Shown here: positions 45,588 through 57,663 of the stretch, piece after piece
Layout of the letters: every line of letters begins with the position of its first letter
How positions within the stretch are numbered: position 1 is the stretch's first letter
Assembly (NCBI GenBank): GCA_030549495.1
Contig: JAUIRK010000113.1
Span: 139,501 to 203,500 of the forward strand
From: Nectonema munidae
Lineage: Eukaryota > Nematomorpha > Nectonematoida > Nectonematidae
Reading direction: 5' to 3'
DNA length: 64,000 nucleotides
The notes under the pieces: model-generated
Told to the model about the DNA's origin: nothing
Seen by the model: the letters and a program-made list of their open reading frames with translations, nothing else
Database searches by the model: none
Made by a program: the position numbers and the translations under genes

Positions 45588-48500
45588 CTAGGTAATAAAG
45601 GACATACATTAATATGAATATAATTTATCCAAATAATTGAAATTCCAATTGAATTATAACTAAATCCCTTTCCCTTAGCTTTGATTCATCATTACCCTTT
45701 GATTGACTTAACAGATTTTTTATTAATTCTTTTTGTTTCGTTTAAAAAGTGTCATTTGTATTTTGTGTTCTAATTTCGTGAATAAAAATTTTTCAAAAGT
45801 ATTCCGAGCTATTTTTTTATTTTAACTGAATATTTGGGAAAAATACAGCTTACATCAAAAATGATGAAAAATCAAGTTAATAACTGTTACTAAGATATTC
45901 TCTTAGTTTAGGAATAAGAATAATCACTTTGTATTTACAAAGTTTGAATTAATCTAATTCCATTTTCGTGGTGCTTAGAAAAAATTTAATTGCTAATTAA
46001 GAGATAGTTAGCTACTTGAGTTTTTAAATTAAAACGTAATACATCTATACTCTTCAATTTTCCAATTATACAGAGAGCTATGTTGCATTAATTTATGAAA
46101 AAAATTGAGTTTTCAAAAAGATTTTTTTCTTTTTTTATATGTATCAGGAAACTACTTGCTTGAAGAGAAAATAAATATTTATCTATATGATTATCATATC
46201 GCCACATAGATCTCTTCATAAATCGCATTTTTCAATCTTTTTTAAAAATATCAGTACTTGGTGTTGTAAATAGAGTGACTCACAAATTGTTGCAAAGTAA
46301 GAAATAATTCTATTTGAAGAAAAGTAGGCTTCGCTTATATACTATTGAAAATAGAGTGATTGTGGTTAGAGGTTTAGTTGTAAATTGCCAGTGAATTGTG
46401 GAGCTTTTAATCTATGTTGTGAGACACCACTTTATCTACAACATTCCAATTATGTTGTGAGGCACTCTATTTACAACACTTGGGTCGGTCTCTGAAATCT
46501 ACATTTAACTATCCATTTTGATCTGCTCCATCATATTGAGACCAATTTTTATAAATTCTAATTTTTAGATACAAAGAAAAAATATTCATAAATGATACTA
46601 TTTCCAAGATTTTAGAACACTGATTTATCCCCTTTTTGAATTTAAAAAATCTATCCGTGGGCATAATAATGGATTTTTTCACGTTTATTACTTTACTAAA
46701 ATCACATACATTTTTTATAAAAAATATTGAAAAAAAATCTTTATATTAATGCGTGAAATGAAGGCTCTTGTTTCCTCTTCATAAGGACTTTGAACTTCCA
46801 ATCAAATTTGTTGCTTGCTTTTTATCGCATTAAATGCTGAAGAGTCAGTTTGGCCAAGGATATGTCGTTGAAAAAAAAGGAATCACATTTTTCAGATTAA
46901 ATTTTTAAAGTTAAACAAATTTTTTCCGTGCCAAAAATGCTTTAATACCTTCTCCACTATATTACTGAAAATTAACTGCAAAAAGTTTTTTTATGTTTAA
47001 ACTCTTAACTTGTATTTACTTATTTTGAGTTTTTTCAGCTTTCCTTGGAGTATATCTTTCTTCTCTAATAAGAGTACTTCTCAAAGTTTGGAAACTGTCG
47101 ACTTAGGAGATTTATTTAGACATTTTTAAGGAAAGGATATATATTAATTTATTCTTCCACTTAAAGAAATATTTAATCCTTGAACTTCTATACTCATTAA
47201 GTCATTAAAATATAATTAAAAATTTGTGAAAATAGAAGTAAATGGAAGAATCTTACCATGCTTTCCTTCAAATCCTTGTACACCCGTTTCTCCTTGAGGC
47301 CCAGGTTGACCTTGAACCCCTTGAGGCCCAGTTTGTCCAGGTGTTCCTGGTTTTCCAGGCGGACCTGGTCTTCCATTTTCACCTTTATGTCCGGGAATAC
47401 CATTCTTCCCTGGAGTTCCAGGAAGCCCAGATGGTCCACTTAGCCCAGGTAAGCCTTGTGGTCCTGGCGGACCGGCGCCATAGTAGTGTGGAGGCTTATA
47501 TGCATTTGTTTTGTAGTTGTGGTTGTAGTATGAAGGATAATGTTGAATCGGATACTGTCCTGATTTGATAGGATTTATCACAGATAGCGCCAAATTTTCA
47601 ACATCACCTAAAATAATCATAAATTGCGAAAACAAAGGCCAGTGCATTTCGGACAGTTTTCATTCATTGATGATGATTGGATGATTGAATAAGAGTGAAT
47701 TTAGGAATTCGAGTTTTAGTTATGCTAAATTATGAGGTTTGTATGCCTATATGCAGCACTATTCTGAGAATTATGCTTTAACTTAAGATTGAAAAGAGGC
47801 AGCTATCATAAATTCGGCAGATGGCCTAGTGGTGGGAACGTAGGGTCTCCAACCAGATGGTCTGGGTTCGAATCCCAATCGTGACTATCCCTACTATCTG
47901 CCCAGTTATGGAAGATTATTCTTCTCTTGGATGCGATACCGACAACATTCAATAAGAAAAATTATCGAAAAACATTTTATGGCTGGTAGGATGAAGCTCA
48001 GGCATAGATACAGCTAGGACGCAGTTCAAATCTCACAGATAGAACAAAAAAATTTTAAAACGAGATTTAAACACACAAAAGAATAAAGCTAAACTTATTT
48101 ATATATAGTTCAATGAAAAATTGAAAATCTAAATTTTAGAATAGAATGAACCTGTATCATCGACAAGTCAATCAAACCTAGTAGCTTCGTTACGATTGAA
48201 CGTAAGGATCTTTCTGTGGACTATCTTGCACACAAAAAGGCTCTATCAATCTCTTTGAACTCAACAAGAAGATGCAGCGATAACGTCGAAAGATCCTCTT
48301 TGTCACCACCATCCGAAAACGACAATTGCGAACATGAATTATAGAGTGAGATAGGAGTAACAACGTATTTTTTTCTCAACTGAGTGGTTCAAGCAGTTCT
48401 TCAAAATTCATCCCAAAGTGTGTTTCATGATGTTCTGTAGTTTTCTCCAGAAACTTCCTTTGTCGGATTATTCGGTAACATTGGTTCTACTTTGATTTGG

Positions 48501-51500
48501 CGGCCTCTTCTATTAGCTCAAGCGTCGGCCATTCTACTTCATGAGTGCGCTTAGGTGTTCGGTCATTTTCTTCATCGGTTATGAATGAGTTGTTGATATC
48601 CATTAACTAGATAGTATCAGACACCAGATATCCTTGACCTTGAAATATCACTGGAATAGAGGGACTTGGTTTCTCTCTCTTCTGTATCGGTGTCTTACCT
48701 ATCTCCGACACATCCCCCATAACTTTGCGAAATTGGGCTGGTAACTACGTTCGATTTCCTCAAGAAGGTTAGACGTTAGTCTTCTGTCATAACCCAACGG
48801 CGCTTTTCATGGCCAATCGATACTAGAGGGCCTTTTTTTTATTATCAAAAAACGACCAATCCAATAAGATAAGTCACATAATGGTGTCAGTGATGCGTTG
48901 GCCTAAGCCTCTTAGTTGAATCTCACGAATGAAATAAATCTTGTGTCCACTGATTCAGTTTAAAAAGAGAAATGAAGAAAAAGAAAAAATAAAATAAAGT
49001 AAATATAAAAAATCCCATATGCTATGCTTGACAAGCAAACATTTAAATTCAAAAGTGTCTCCGACCGCCATATAATGACTATAGACAGGTTTGACTGTAT
49101 GCCTATTTATCAGTTGAAATTCTTTCGATGATAATTGAAGTATTCTTTTTAAATGGAGGGATATTATAATTATTTTTCCATTAATATCATCTTGCAAGAC
49201 CTATTTCTAATACTTAGAATTATACACATGGTGTTTCAAAACGATTATATCTCTTATAATATAAAACTTATGAAAGTTAAAAATTTTATTTTCATTCAAA
49301 AATTATTTCTAACATATAAGTGCTTATTTTTGATTATGAAAATTTTATTCATTTCATTCTTTTTTATTTGTGGAAGAAATCATTTTTATATTTTATTTAT
49401 TAAAAATCACAAGTTGTCCTTCATATAAATTTTTTAATTATTTTTTTAATTCCTTATTTTCTTCACTTTTTTAGGTGGAAAACTACAAAAAGCGCGTTGA
49501 GCGAATGCGGAAAATTGTTTACAATCACTCCAGGCCTGTAGTATACATGTGGCATATGTGTGAGTGATCCTAAATGTGTGAATTTCTTTTCTCCCAAAGT
49601 GTGTGTTCTTATGATTCGATCGGAATATTTTATAATACTTTTTGACAGTTGAACCAATCAAATATGAAATATAAGTTGAAAACTTTCGGAATATTACGCT
49701 TTTTTTAAATTTTTTATGGTCGATTTGGCGCCAAAGGTAAAAATTCTATAGATATAGATGCAATGAGGACAAATCAAACTCAGTACGAGTGAGACGATAC
49801 AAAATGTTTTTACCTCTAACGCTACTCATCTGCTGAATCAGCATTAAGGCTTTGCAGACACTTACAATTTGACCGAAATATAGCAAAAATTTTGACCAAT
49901 ATTTTATAGATATTAGAAGAAATTTAATGTCCGCCATAATAATGGAGGCTGGACAAATTTTAGGCTTGTCTTTTAGTAAGGCAGACCGCAACTTGAAAGC
50001 GCACACTTTGCATTATTTAAACAAAAGTGTAACATAAAGGATTTTCTGCGAAATTTTACCACAAACCCTTTTGAATTCTTCATTTTCTTCAACGCCTAAA
50101 ATGATGTTAAAATGAAAATTTTACTTTGCTGTTCATTACCCTCTGCTCCAGACTCATCCAGAGAAACAACTTTCCAATATCTCTTGCTACGCTTAAGAAT
50201 TCTTGAATCTTTTTTCTTTTTATGCCAATTATTTCTACCGTAATGTTTTCTTCCAAACGCTCGAACTGGTGGATCAGTAGTTGTCTTCTTCAATTTGTCA
50301 CTTTCCTCTCTCCCATCCTTAGCATCCAGTTCTTGCCCAAAGCCATTGTAGTGAAATGAGCTTGGATAATTTGATACGGTGTAAAATGCATCTATTGTTT
50401 TTACCTTTTTATCATTTTTCTCCTACAAGATATAAGAAAAATATCATTACACGCCTGCTCAAAAAAGATATTGGCAAACTATAAAGATTTTAAAGGTATC
50501 CCTACAACTGCTATAGATGGAGAACTACCAGAATTTAGGAAGTTTTTAGTAAAATTTTAAAGTTTGTTGAAATATATCAATTTTTTCCAAGTATATCATA
50601 AAATATCTAAAATAATAGATTGAAAAAAGGGAATAAACAGTTTACTGGTAAATTTTGACGAGAACAAGTAAAAATGTACAAAAATATGAATATGTAACAT
50701 TCTGTTTGTAAAACTCAAACAATATCCTTTTTGCATAATTTAAAAAATTACAATTATCGAGCTGTTGCCCTTGGGCCCTTGACATAGAACTCATCTTTAC
50801 AACTGATAGACGCGTGCGCTTCTTCTATCTCGTATAACCTTGAAACAATTTTTTTTACCTATATTACTTTTTGAGTGAGTTTTTTTTTAAAAACTTTTAA
50901 ATTTTTTACTTTTGTAAAAACTTTTTAAAAGGTTTACTCTTTTTTTGTAAGTCTTACAAGATTGCTTAAGGAAAATGACTTATTCCATTGTTTTAAGACT
51001 TTATCTGAAGTAGCTTTATAAATGCGCTGTGAGCCACCCAGTTTATATTTAATTATGTTAATTACGCCGAAAAATTTTATAATTAACTTGAAAGCCTAAA
51101 AATATTTACTATTCGAAAATATTACTCCTTATAAATAAAAGTTTTAAAGTATAAATTCGGGCCCTATCCAAAAAATAGATTACGTTCATCCTAGATATAT
51201 GATTTGCAATAAAAAGGATAGTAAAAAAAAGTATAATTTTGTGAAAAAGTTATATTAAAAATTTTTTTTTCATTATTTATACAAAAACGGCAAGAAAATG
51301 CTTTTCCTAAAATTTTAACCAAAATTGAAAAACAAAGTAAATTTAAGTATAATTAAAAGATAAATCGACAAATCAGTAGTGGGATTCAGCCGGTTCGCAC
51401 CGGTTTGTTAGAACCGTCTCACTGAATTTTGTGAGCTCGGCGAACACTAAAACTTTTATCTATTTATATATTACAAGACCGTACAGTAAAATAAGTACCC

Positions 51501-51859
51501 ACAACATCATTATAATGGTGCTTGTTTAATCATTATTTTAAAATTTTATTGGGAAATAATCAAAATTGAGAAGTTTATTTGCTGACAAATTTGACTTTTT
51601 TTGTAACAGAACCGGCCGACAAAAAATTTAAATCCCACTACTGTATATACATAACTGAATCATGTTTTTATAAAGATCTTACGGTCTTCACTTCAGAAGG
51701 AAATGGTTGAAATGAAAGAGAGCTGGTTGCACCTTGCTTATTTGATGAATGCGCTATGAAGTCATTGAAACTTTGCGGAATATCAGGCAAGAATAAAGCA
51801 CATAAGGGTTCGCTGTGGTAGTTTAGCAAAATGAAAGCTGTTAGCCAATCCAACCACAT
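45446..51859 (-). CDS. Secreted collagen-like protein, 5' four exons (gene continues)
   Basis: Four - strand exons (51859-51683, 50422-50140, 47607-47257, 45587-45446) join in phase to give 317 residues. The N-terminus [20 protein letters not shown] looks like a signal peptide. Residues 60-153 form a basic, low-complexity spacer with a furin-type site RSKR (137-140). A Tyr/His/Pro-rich region (170-197) follows. An unbroken Gly-X-Y domain runs from Gly199 to residue 309 (37 triplets) and is followed by the acidic [10 protein letters not shown]. No cysteine-rich or globular C-terminal domain is reached, because exon 4 ends in phase 2 and its partner was not found. A short triple helix after a cleavable basic region suits a secreted matrix or ligand-type collagen; the subfamily is open. 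Confidence 0.85.
46256..46485. mobile_element. MITE with about 28-bp inverted ends
   Basis: The left ACTTGGTGTTGTAAATAGAG continues TGACTCACAA. The right end complements to AAGTGTTGTAAATAGAGTGC then CTCACAA. A diverged second copy of the inner part (TTGTGAGACACCACTTTATC) lies just inside the right end. It is non-coding and in collagen intron 3. Superfamily not determined. Confidence 0.75.
47257..47607 (-). CDS. Collagen-like gene, coding exon 3
   Basis: Acceptor ATTATTTTAG|GT completes Gly154. It encodes [20 protein letters not shown], the Tyr/His-rich segment and 24 Gly-X-Y triplets starting [13 protein letters not shown], ending in the first base of Gly271 before GTAAGA. The frame is also open upstream to an ATG at 47647, but that lies across a good 3' splice site and would not carry the signal peptide. 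Confidence 0.92.
47811..48050 (+). repeat. tRNA-derived SINE (family 1)
   Basis: The head GGCAGATGGCCTAGTGGTGG (A-box-like) and TCTGGGTTCGAATCCCAATC (B box) are followed by GTGACTATCC and a tail of about 130 bp. It shares head and post-head sequence with 11143 and 61045. It lies in collagen intron 2. Confidence 0.8.
48130..48960. other. Unclassified GC-richer block in collagen intron 2
   Basis: Roughly 800 bp of clearly higher GC than the intron around it, with sharp edges. Both strands are full of stops, but the - strand yields coding-like pieces such as [31 protein letters not shown] and [20 protein letters not shown]. It looks like the decayed end of an unidentified mobile element. Confidence 0.4.
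50140..50422 (-). CDS. Collagen-like gene, coding exon 2
   Basis: Residues 60-153 plus one base of Gly154: a lysine/arginine-rich spacer with [18 protein letters not shown], and no cysteine. Acceptor TATCTTGTAG; donor G|GTAATG. The join to exon 3 gives SGAEGDVENL. The RSKR at 137-140 fits the furin R-x-K-R rule. Confidence 0.85.
51374..51643. mobile_element. hAT-type MITE (CAGTAGTGGGATT ends)
   Basis: Inverted ends CAGTAGTGGGATTCAGCCGG and AAATCCCACTACTG enclose 270 bp. Subterminal CGGTTCGCACCGGTT and AGAACCGGCCG are also complementary. No target duplication is visible at the expected distance. It lies in collagen intron 1. Confidence 0.8.
51683..51859 (-). CDS. Collagen-like gene, first coding exon
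   Basis: Starts at ATG 51859 and encodes 59 residues, phase 0 at the donor [29 protein letters not shown] is a plausible signal peptide, with cleavage expected near residues 20-22. The remainder ([20 protein letters not shown]) is polar. A 5' untranslated exon may lie further upstream. Confidence 0.8.
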
Positions 51860-54316
51860 TAGAAGGTATGTGATTATTAGGGATGTTGAAAAGAAAAAAA
51901 ATTGTTATCCAAATTTTGTTAGCTTTTAAAAGAAGAGGAATGCTCACTTGACCTGCATTTACTCCACTTCTTTTGACTTATTTTCATGTTAGTTCATTTC
52001 ACCGTGTATTTTTATCCTTTTTGCATGAAGATGACATTTCTTGATAAAGAGTAATGCTATTTACCAATCTTTTTCTACCAATTATCGTGAACTCAGAGAG
52101 ATAGATTTTAGAAGAGATAAATTAATTATCCCCTTTTCTCAAGTCTATCGGTTTCTGTTTCATCTATGCTATAAAGAATCGGAGAAGAAGACATGTGTTG
52201 ATTAATGGAATGGAATATAGGTAAGATGTCGTCTTTGATTTGCTTTGACACACTTTGATACATGATGATATAACCGCATTTTTCTTAATTACAATATAAA
52301 AAGTTGCACCGTTTCGAAATTTAGCGTCCTGAATCTCAAAGAAAAAAATCTTTTATCCTCTCTTGTTGTAATTAATAACTATTTTGCGTTTTCACTACAT
52401 TATACACGATAAAAATTTCAGAAAGTTTGGATAAAAGTTTTCATTCACTTAAAATTTTGTAAACGTTGGCGCCTTATTCAAAAATTTATATAAAAATAGT
52501 TTCTAAGGTTTTAAAAAAAGTTTTTTTTCAGTTACAAAATATTTAATCTTTAGTGCAAAACAAGAAACATCTCTTTTCATCGCGCAATGAAATATTGGCA
52601 CTGATCTTCATTTTATTACTTACACTCTCAAATGGAAATATATTGTTTTACAAAAAAAAAAATTTTACCATCAACTTTTTCTTCTTTTTTTTCTATTATT
52701 ATAAATCTAACACTTATGCATCTAAAAAATTTGCTAATTCATTCTTAATGTTAGAGTTGCTTCTAAAACGTCATCAAAGTCCTATATATAATTTATCATT
52801 TGACTTTTCTTATTTTTTTATCAGTGAACTGAGACAGCATTAATATAAAGAAGCGAACTTAATGCAGGCCTTGATAATTTTATGTGGCGACTCGGGCAAA
52901 GATCTAGTGCTGCCCAAGTTATGCGTTTTAGTGACATCCACAGAGATCCCTTAGCTCAGTGTCTAATCTCAAGAGGGTTAATATTTCACCCCTACCAATG
53001 CAACATCAAAGAAGTTATTCTGTTTTTTAAACATTTTTTACCTCCATATTTTGTAGGGAAAGCACAAAAGAAGAAGAGGCATGATAGATATTTGGAGATC
53101 TACGTGTTGTCTGTTTGCACCTCTATAGTAAAAGCAAACATGCAGTTGTATTTGAAGCTGAAAACACGAATAATATTGTCTATTAAAAATATCAGGCGTT
53201 TGAAAATGCATTCTTAACTGTACTCTTATGTGAGATAAAAAAAATAAACGATACAAATGCGGAACGTTTCTCTCACATTCACAAGGTGTCGGTTGTAGAG
53301 AAAAAGAGTAAGATTTTGTAAAATTTGCGAATGGATTTTCTCAAAGCTCTCATACGGAAAAAATTATAAAAATACGTATGTATTTTATCAAGAATCAAGA
53401 AGCTTAAAACCCGTGGAAGTTTCGAGAAAATTTGAGACGTAAATCCTCGGGTATGAGAGGTTAGAGCCCTCGCTAAAAATGGGTATGCTTAATGAAGATA
53501 TTATCGGTACGCTGAAGTAGTCGTATTGTAGAATTATCGTATGCGAGAGGATTTAGTGTATACACTGTCTTAGTAAAAATATTTACGAAGTTTATTTATA
53601 TGTGAGTGCAATCGAAAATAATGCAAAGAAGTTAAATTAAGAATTGATTGGCACGTTTGAGCCCATATGTGATCCCCTTCGGTAGGCTGAGACCAGGATG
53701 TACGCGCACTTTCCATTACACTAAAAACGGCATGGCTGACTACTATCTATACCATGATAAATATAACACAGCATATTTCAAATATATGCATAAAGCTAGG
53801 TGAATGAAACAATCCTAACACCAACTAATTCCACTGATTACTAACAAGTTAGAATCGCGGTGCCAGACCACTACCCGATCATAAAAATCTTTGAATTTTT
53901 CAGAGGAAGAAAGCAATAATAAAATGACAGCACAACAGAATGTAGCTTGTTCTTAGAATATAAAATGGCACGCTAGATCAGCAATAAACTACGCCTGGAA
54001 TCATTGAAAAGTAAAATATTTGTTGTAATAAGAAGCATTGTTTCTCTTGTTCTCACACTACATAACTTGTTTTTTGTTGTTTTTTTCTTCTTGTACAAAA
54101 TTTTTTATTCCTTTTTTATAGTTACATGCATCGTGTATTCATATTTATATTTTAAAGTTCTGTTTTTATTCTCTCCATTTTTTTATAACTGATGATGATG
54201 GGTGTTCATTAAATTTTGTCTCTCTATATTTTAACTTCTACTTACACTTATATATAATAATATATTTTCAACATAATAATTTTTTTGTTTCCTATCCTTA
54301 TCAAAATATACTGGAG
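51860..54316. other. Region upstream of the collagen gene; unassigned repeats
   Basis: This contains the presumed collagen promoter, but no core element could be chosen. Islands of higher GC at about 52870-53020 and 53420-53900 look like eroded repeats with no recognisable ends or protein. Confidence 0.4.
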
Positions 54317-54640
54317 CAGGGGCGTATCAAGAGAACGTGGCGCCCCAGGGCAAAGGTCCTGAATGGAGCCCCTCACCCCTTGCTCTTTCTTTTCTCACTC
54401 CCCCCCCCCCCCCCCCCCATTCTGGCTTAAAAAGTGATTTAGAAAAAAAATGCTCACATTTTTATTAAGCCACATAATTCAGATATATACTGACTGAGTC
54501 GAAGACAGTCTCCATTAGATGTTCATTTTTCGTGTTTTAGCAGCAGCAAAATTATCGATGACTTCGTCAAAATCAACACAATCAAGAACTTCTTTCTCAA
54601 TGCTCATAAGAGCCAGACTTTAGAGGCGGGCTTGCCCCAT
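54317..54640 (-). mobile_element. hAT fragment, ZMYM1-like, with C tract
   Basis: The terminus CAGGGGCGTATCAAGAG begins at 54317, followed by a C run of 19 (54400-54418). On the - strand, 54620 to 54520 gives SLALMSIEKEVLDCVDFDEV and then IDNFAAAKTRK, the hAT C-terminus of the ZMYM1 type (compare LLSIEKEIAEKLDFDE). Only this end remains. Confidence 0.7.
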
Positions 54641-55129
54641 AGTACATAGAGTACTTTTAGAAAATTATTGGAGGATTTCTTTTATCTTCTCGTGTTGTCA
54701 TTAATAACTACATAACTATATTGTTGTAGCTGTTAAAGAAAGGGCGAAGGTCTAACCATGTTATAGAATTTCGAAGAGCCCTGTAGCGGTCCAGAGGTTT
54801 TTGTGATTGTTTCGAGTTTCCTAAAATGTGGTTTCGTCGAGCTTTTTTTAAATGAGTTTTTTAATCAATAAATAAGATTCTTTGTGTTTTTATAGACATT
54901 TTTCGAAATTGTATTTTTGTATTTTCTAACCCCCTTCAAGAGAACTGCTTCTTCGACACACCCCGCAAGTTGCCCAAGGCCTCTTACTCTTATGCGCATC
55001 AGGACCCACGGGGCCGAATCATTCAGTAGCGATCTAAACATATCCCAGTTTGGTTGACGACGCATCTATTCCCTAAATTTCCCTTGTCAGTAAAGAAGTG
55101 TGGACCTAGTGAAACTGTAATGGGTTTTG

Positions 55130-55710
55130 ATCAGGTACAAAACAATCGTGAATAACAGCTATTGGGGCATTGATTGTGCTATATCCAAATACATGATTGC
55201 AAGGTCTAGCACGTTCTTACGATGCGTTGGTGTTTAATCGTTTACGATAAATGAATATGAGTCTTCAATCAACGCGGGCAAGTCGGTGCCAGTCGGGCTA
55301 TTGATTTCTCTGAACCGTTTAGTGTGGTGAATTTTGAGGTCACTTGGTAATAGCGCTTTATCGGAAGACGGAAAATATCTTTTAATAAATTGCTAATCCA
55401 ACAGATTATTACCATGTGGGTTGCCAAGACTACCAAAATGAAGCTTCGGAACGATCGACTCTCCAAAGTCATTTACCGTGAAACTGGAAACTTTTAATCC
55501 CTCTCGCAAAGTAGCTTGTTCTCTCTGATCCATAAATGTTATATATCCGAAATGCGAATTGAATATTTGGATTGGGATTTGACTTCGTTTAGACTTAGAG
55601 AGAAGACATATTACACTAAGTTCGGTAAGAAGCTCACTTAGAGAATCACGTTTCTTCTTCGGGCTTGATCCGTTGATGTTGCAATGCAAAAATATGGGCA
55701 TAACAGATAG
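55130..55710 (-). mobile_element. Probable LINE endonuclease fragment
   Basis: The - strand frame from 55701 begins FLHCNINGSSPKKKRDSLSE then LLTELSVICLLSKSK. This resembles the start of an apurinic-type LINE endonuclease (xxHxNINGLxxKxxELxxLL...ICLxES). Another piece further down, TPTHRKNVLDLAI, resembles the PTRxxNxLDL block near its end. Order and spacing fit but the copy is broken; clade unknown. Confidence 0.5.
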
Positions 55711-56329
55711 TCACCACACTATCCTATTTACTGGCACTCTAGCAGAAGGCCATTAGCCCCCACGCTCACCATATTTTCCAACTGTTCTTTGAACATTATA
55801 GAATTAAAAATGAAAAATACTACTTTCATAATGGACGAGATACTGCTTGCGATTAGGAGGTTTTTAATTTTGCCAAAGTTTCGAAAATATTTACCCTTCA
55901 ATATATTTTTCAAGGGTCAAAAATATATCTCATTTTAGGTAAAATAGTACATTTAAAAATACTATCATCTTTACGATCCTTGATCAAAAGTTCTTAAAAA
56001 CATAAATCCTCCAATTAATTTGCATAATTAAAAATATTTTCCACTTTCCTCATTACTCCCTAATTAAAGAAATTTACTTTCACGTTATTCATTGATTAAA
56101 TCTTTTTTTTTACATTTTCCTTAATTAAAAATATGCATCCTCATATATTGAATGATCAAAAATACCCAAAAACTTATACCCTAACCTTATTCCATGAATG
56201 TAGTAAGTAAGTAATATATTTTCAAACGATGAACAAAATCAATATTATAAAGTAAAGTTATAGAAATAAACATAAAGCATGATCAAATATAGCAAAAAAA
56301 ACTGTAGGTTGACAAAAAAGTGAGGAGAA

Positions 56330-56543
56330 AATGGGTTTAAGGGTCCGTATCAAAGCCTGAAATGCCCCTCCAGGATACACAGCAGTTTCAGTAGTGTAGG
56401 TAAAGGTAAATGCTTTTCTTTTCATCGAGAAGGCACACGTGCGCCGCTTGCATCGAACTATGAGAAAATAGGCTTGATACGGAATCGAACCCAAGACCTT
56501 GAGTTATCGAAACCTAGTATCTAACCAACCTTACTCACGCCCC
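56330..56543 (-). repeat. tRNA-derived SINE (family 2), inverted copy
   Basis: The - strand starts GGGGCGTGAGTAAGGTTGGT (A-box region), has CTTGGGTTCGATTCCGTATC (B box), and continues with TCAAGCCTATTTTCTCATAG and AAGCGGCGCACGTGTGCC. The + copy at 57664 shares all these parts. It accounts for the open frame at 56258-56494. Confidence 0.8.
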
Positions 56544-56749
56544 TAAAGTATGATTTTGGAAATTCTATCAGAACAACATGAGGATGCTTTATAGAAGTTT
56601 ATGGGATACGTTCAGCAAGGCAAGAGATAAATAAAAGAATTAAATATGATGGAAAAAACTGTACAGCTTATAACAAAAATGAATCAAGCAAATATATTTG
56701 TTCGATTACATTCATTCTATAGTTGAATTGAACACGAATCTATTAACAT

Positions 56750-57125
56750 AACATAACATACTTTTATTGGCGAAAGTAGGCTGAGCCTATAAAATATCGC
56801 ATCTATATAAAGAGAAGAATGTACGAGAATCAAACATACTCAAACATTCTATCCTTCCAATAAATATCTAGTCTATTCTTCAAAGTATTTGAAGTAGGAG
56901 CATTCACAATGTAATCTGGAAGTGAGTTCCCACTTTGGGTTCTCTTTGAATATTCAGGTAATATTTTTGAGCTAAATGCATGCTTTCATGAAGGATGTTG
57001 AAAACAGAAATCATGTCTCTCCTTTTGAATCGATAAATCAAGGAAGGCAGGTTCACATTCTTGAGCCTTTCTTTATAACTTAAATCTTTTAATCCAGAAA
57101 TCTTCTTAGTAATAGTTCTCTAACT
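56750..57125 (-). mobile_element. LINE 3' fragment, CR1-like, with (TTATG)n tail
   Basis: On the - strand: LKDLSYKERLKNVNLPSLIY, FKRRDMISVFNILHES, then NSLPDYIVNAPTSNTLKNRL and a short end. The tail on the - strand is TATGTTATGTTATGTTA. The same C-terminal plan and tail occur at 21500-22262. Frame-broken and 5'-truncated. Confidence 0.8.
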
Positions 57126-57663
57126 TTATTTGATTAAATTAACTTAGCTCTAAATAATCTAAAAAATCATGTAATTGTAGGTTATTTTCAAAAAAAGACT
57201 AGTATTCTTATTATGATAATTTAGGATCTTATATTCAAAGAATTGCTCAGATTTTTCAAATTTATAAGAAAAAGCCTTAAAACTTTCTTGAAATTTGAAC
57301 TTTCATTTTTTCAAAATTAAGACCCAACTTTGCATTTTTCCTTGATTAAAATTACTTTCCTAAATTTTTTTTTATCGTTTGAAACATTTATACTCATGCC
57401 TATACCCAGCTTGAAATTAATTTTCCAAAACATCCATACATAAATTTTACCTTTATCTTTCTCTTTCACTTCAATAACAATTACACAGACTTAAACACTT
57501 AAAAATAATATACTTAAATTTCATCCTATTCCGTGAAATTTAGTCAAATATGGAGAAGGATTTAAATCGGGTAAAATTGGGTCAAACCTGTTATTTCTAC
57601 GAACCGTATGCAAACCTCCTTTATCTTTTAGAAGATAAAAGATCCACACACTTAACTTTTTTT

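Noticed and set aside
47216-47568. + strand open frames opposite the collagen exon
   Set aside because: Shadows of the Gly-X-Y codons. The - strand reading has splice sites and a real domain.
47610-47647. ATG at 47647 as the start of the collagen protein
   Set aside because: A strong 3' splice site separates it from the conserved part, and the upstream exons with a signal peptide join in phase.
56258-56494. - strand frame of 78 residues as a gene
   Set aside because: It lies almost entirely within a tRNA-derived SINE whose second copy does not keep the frame.
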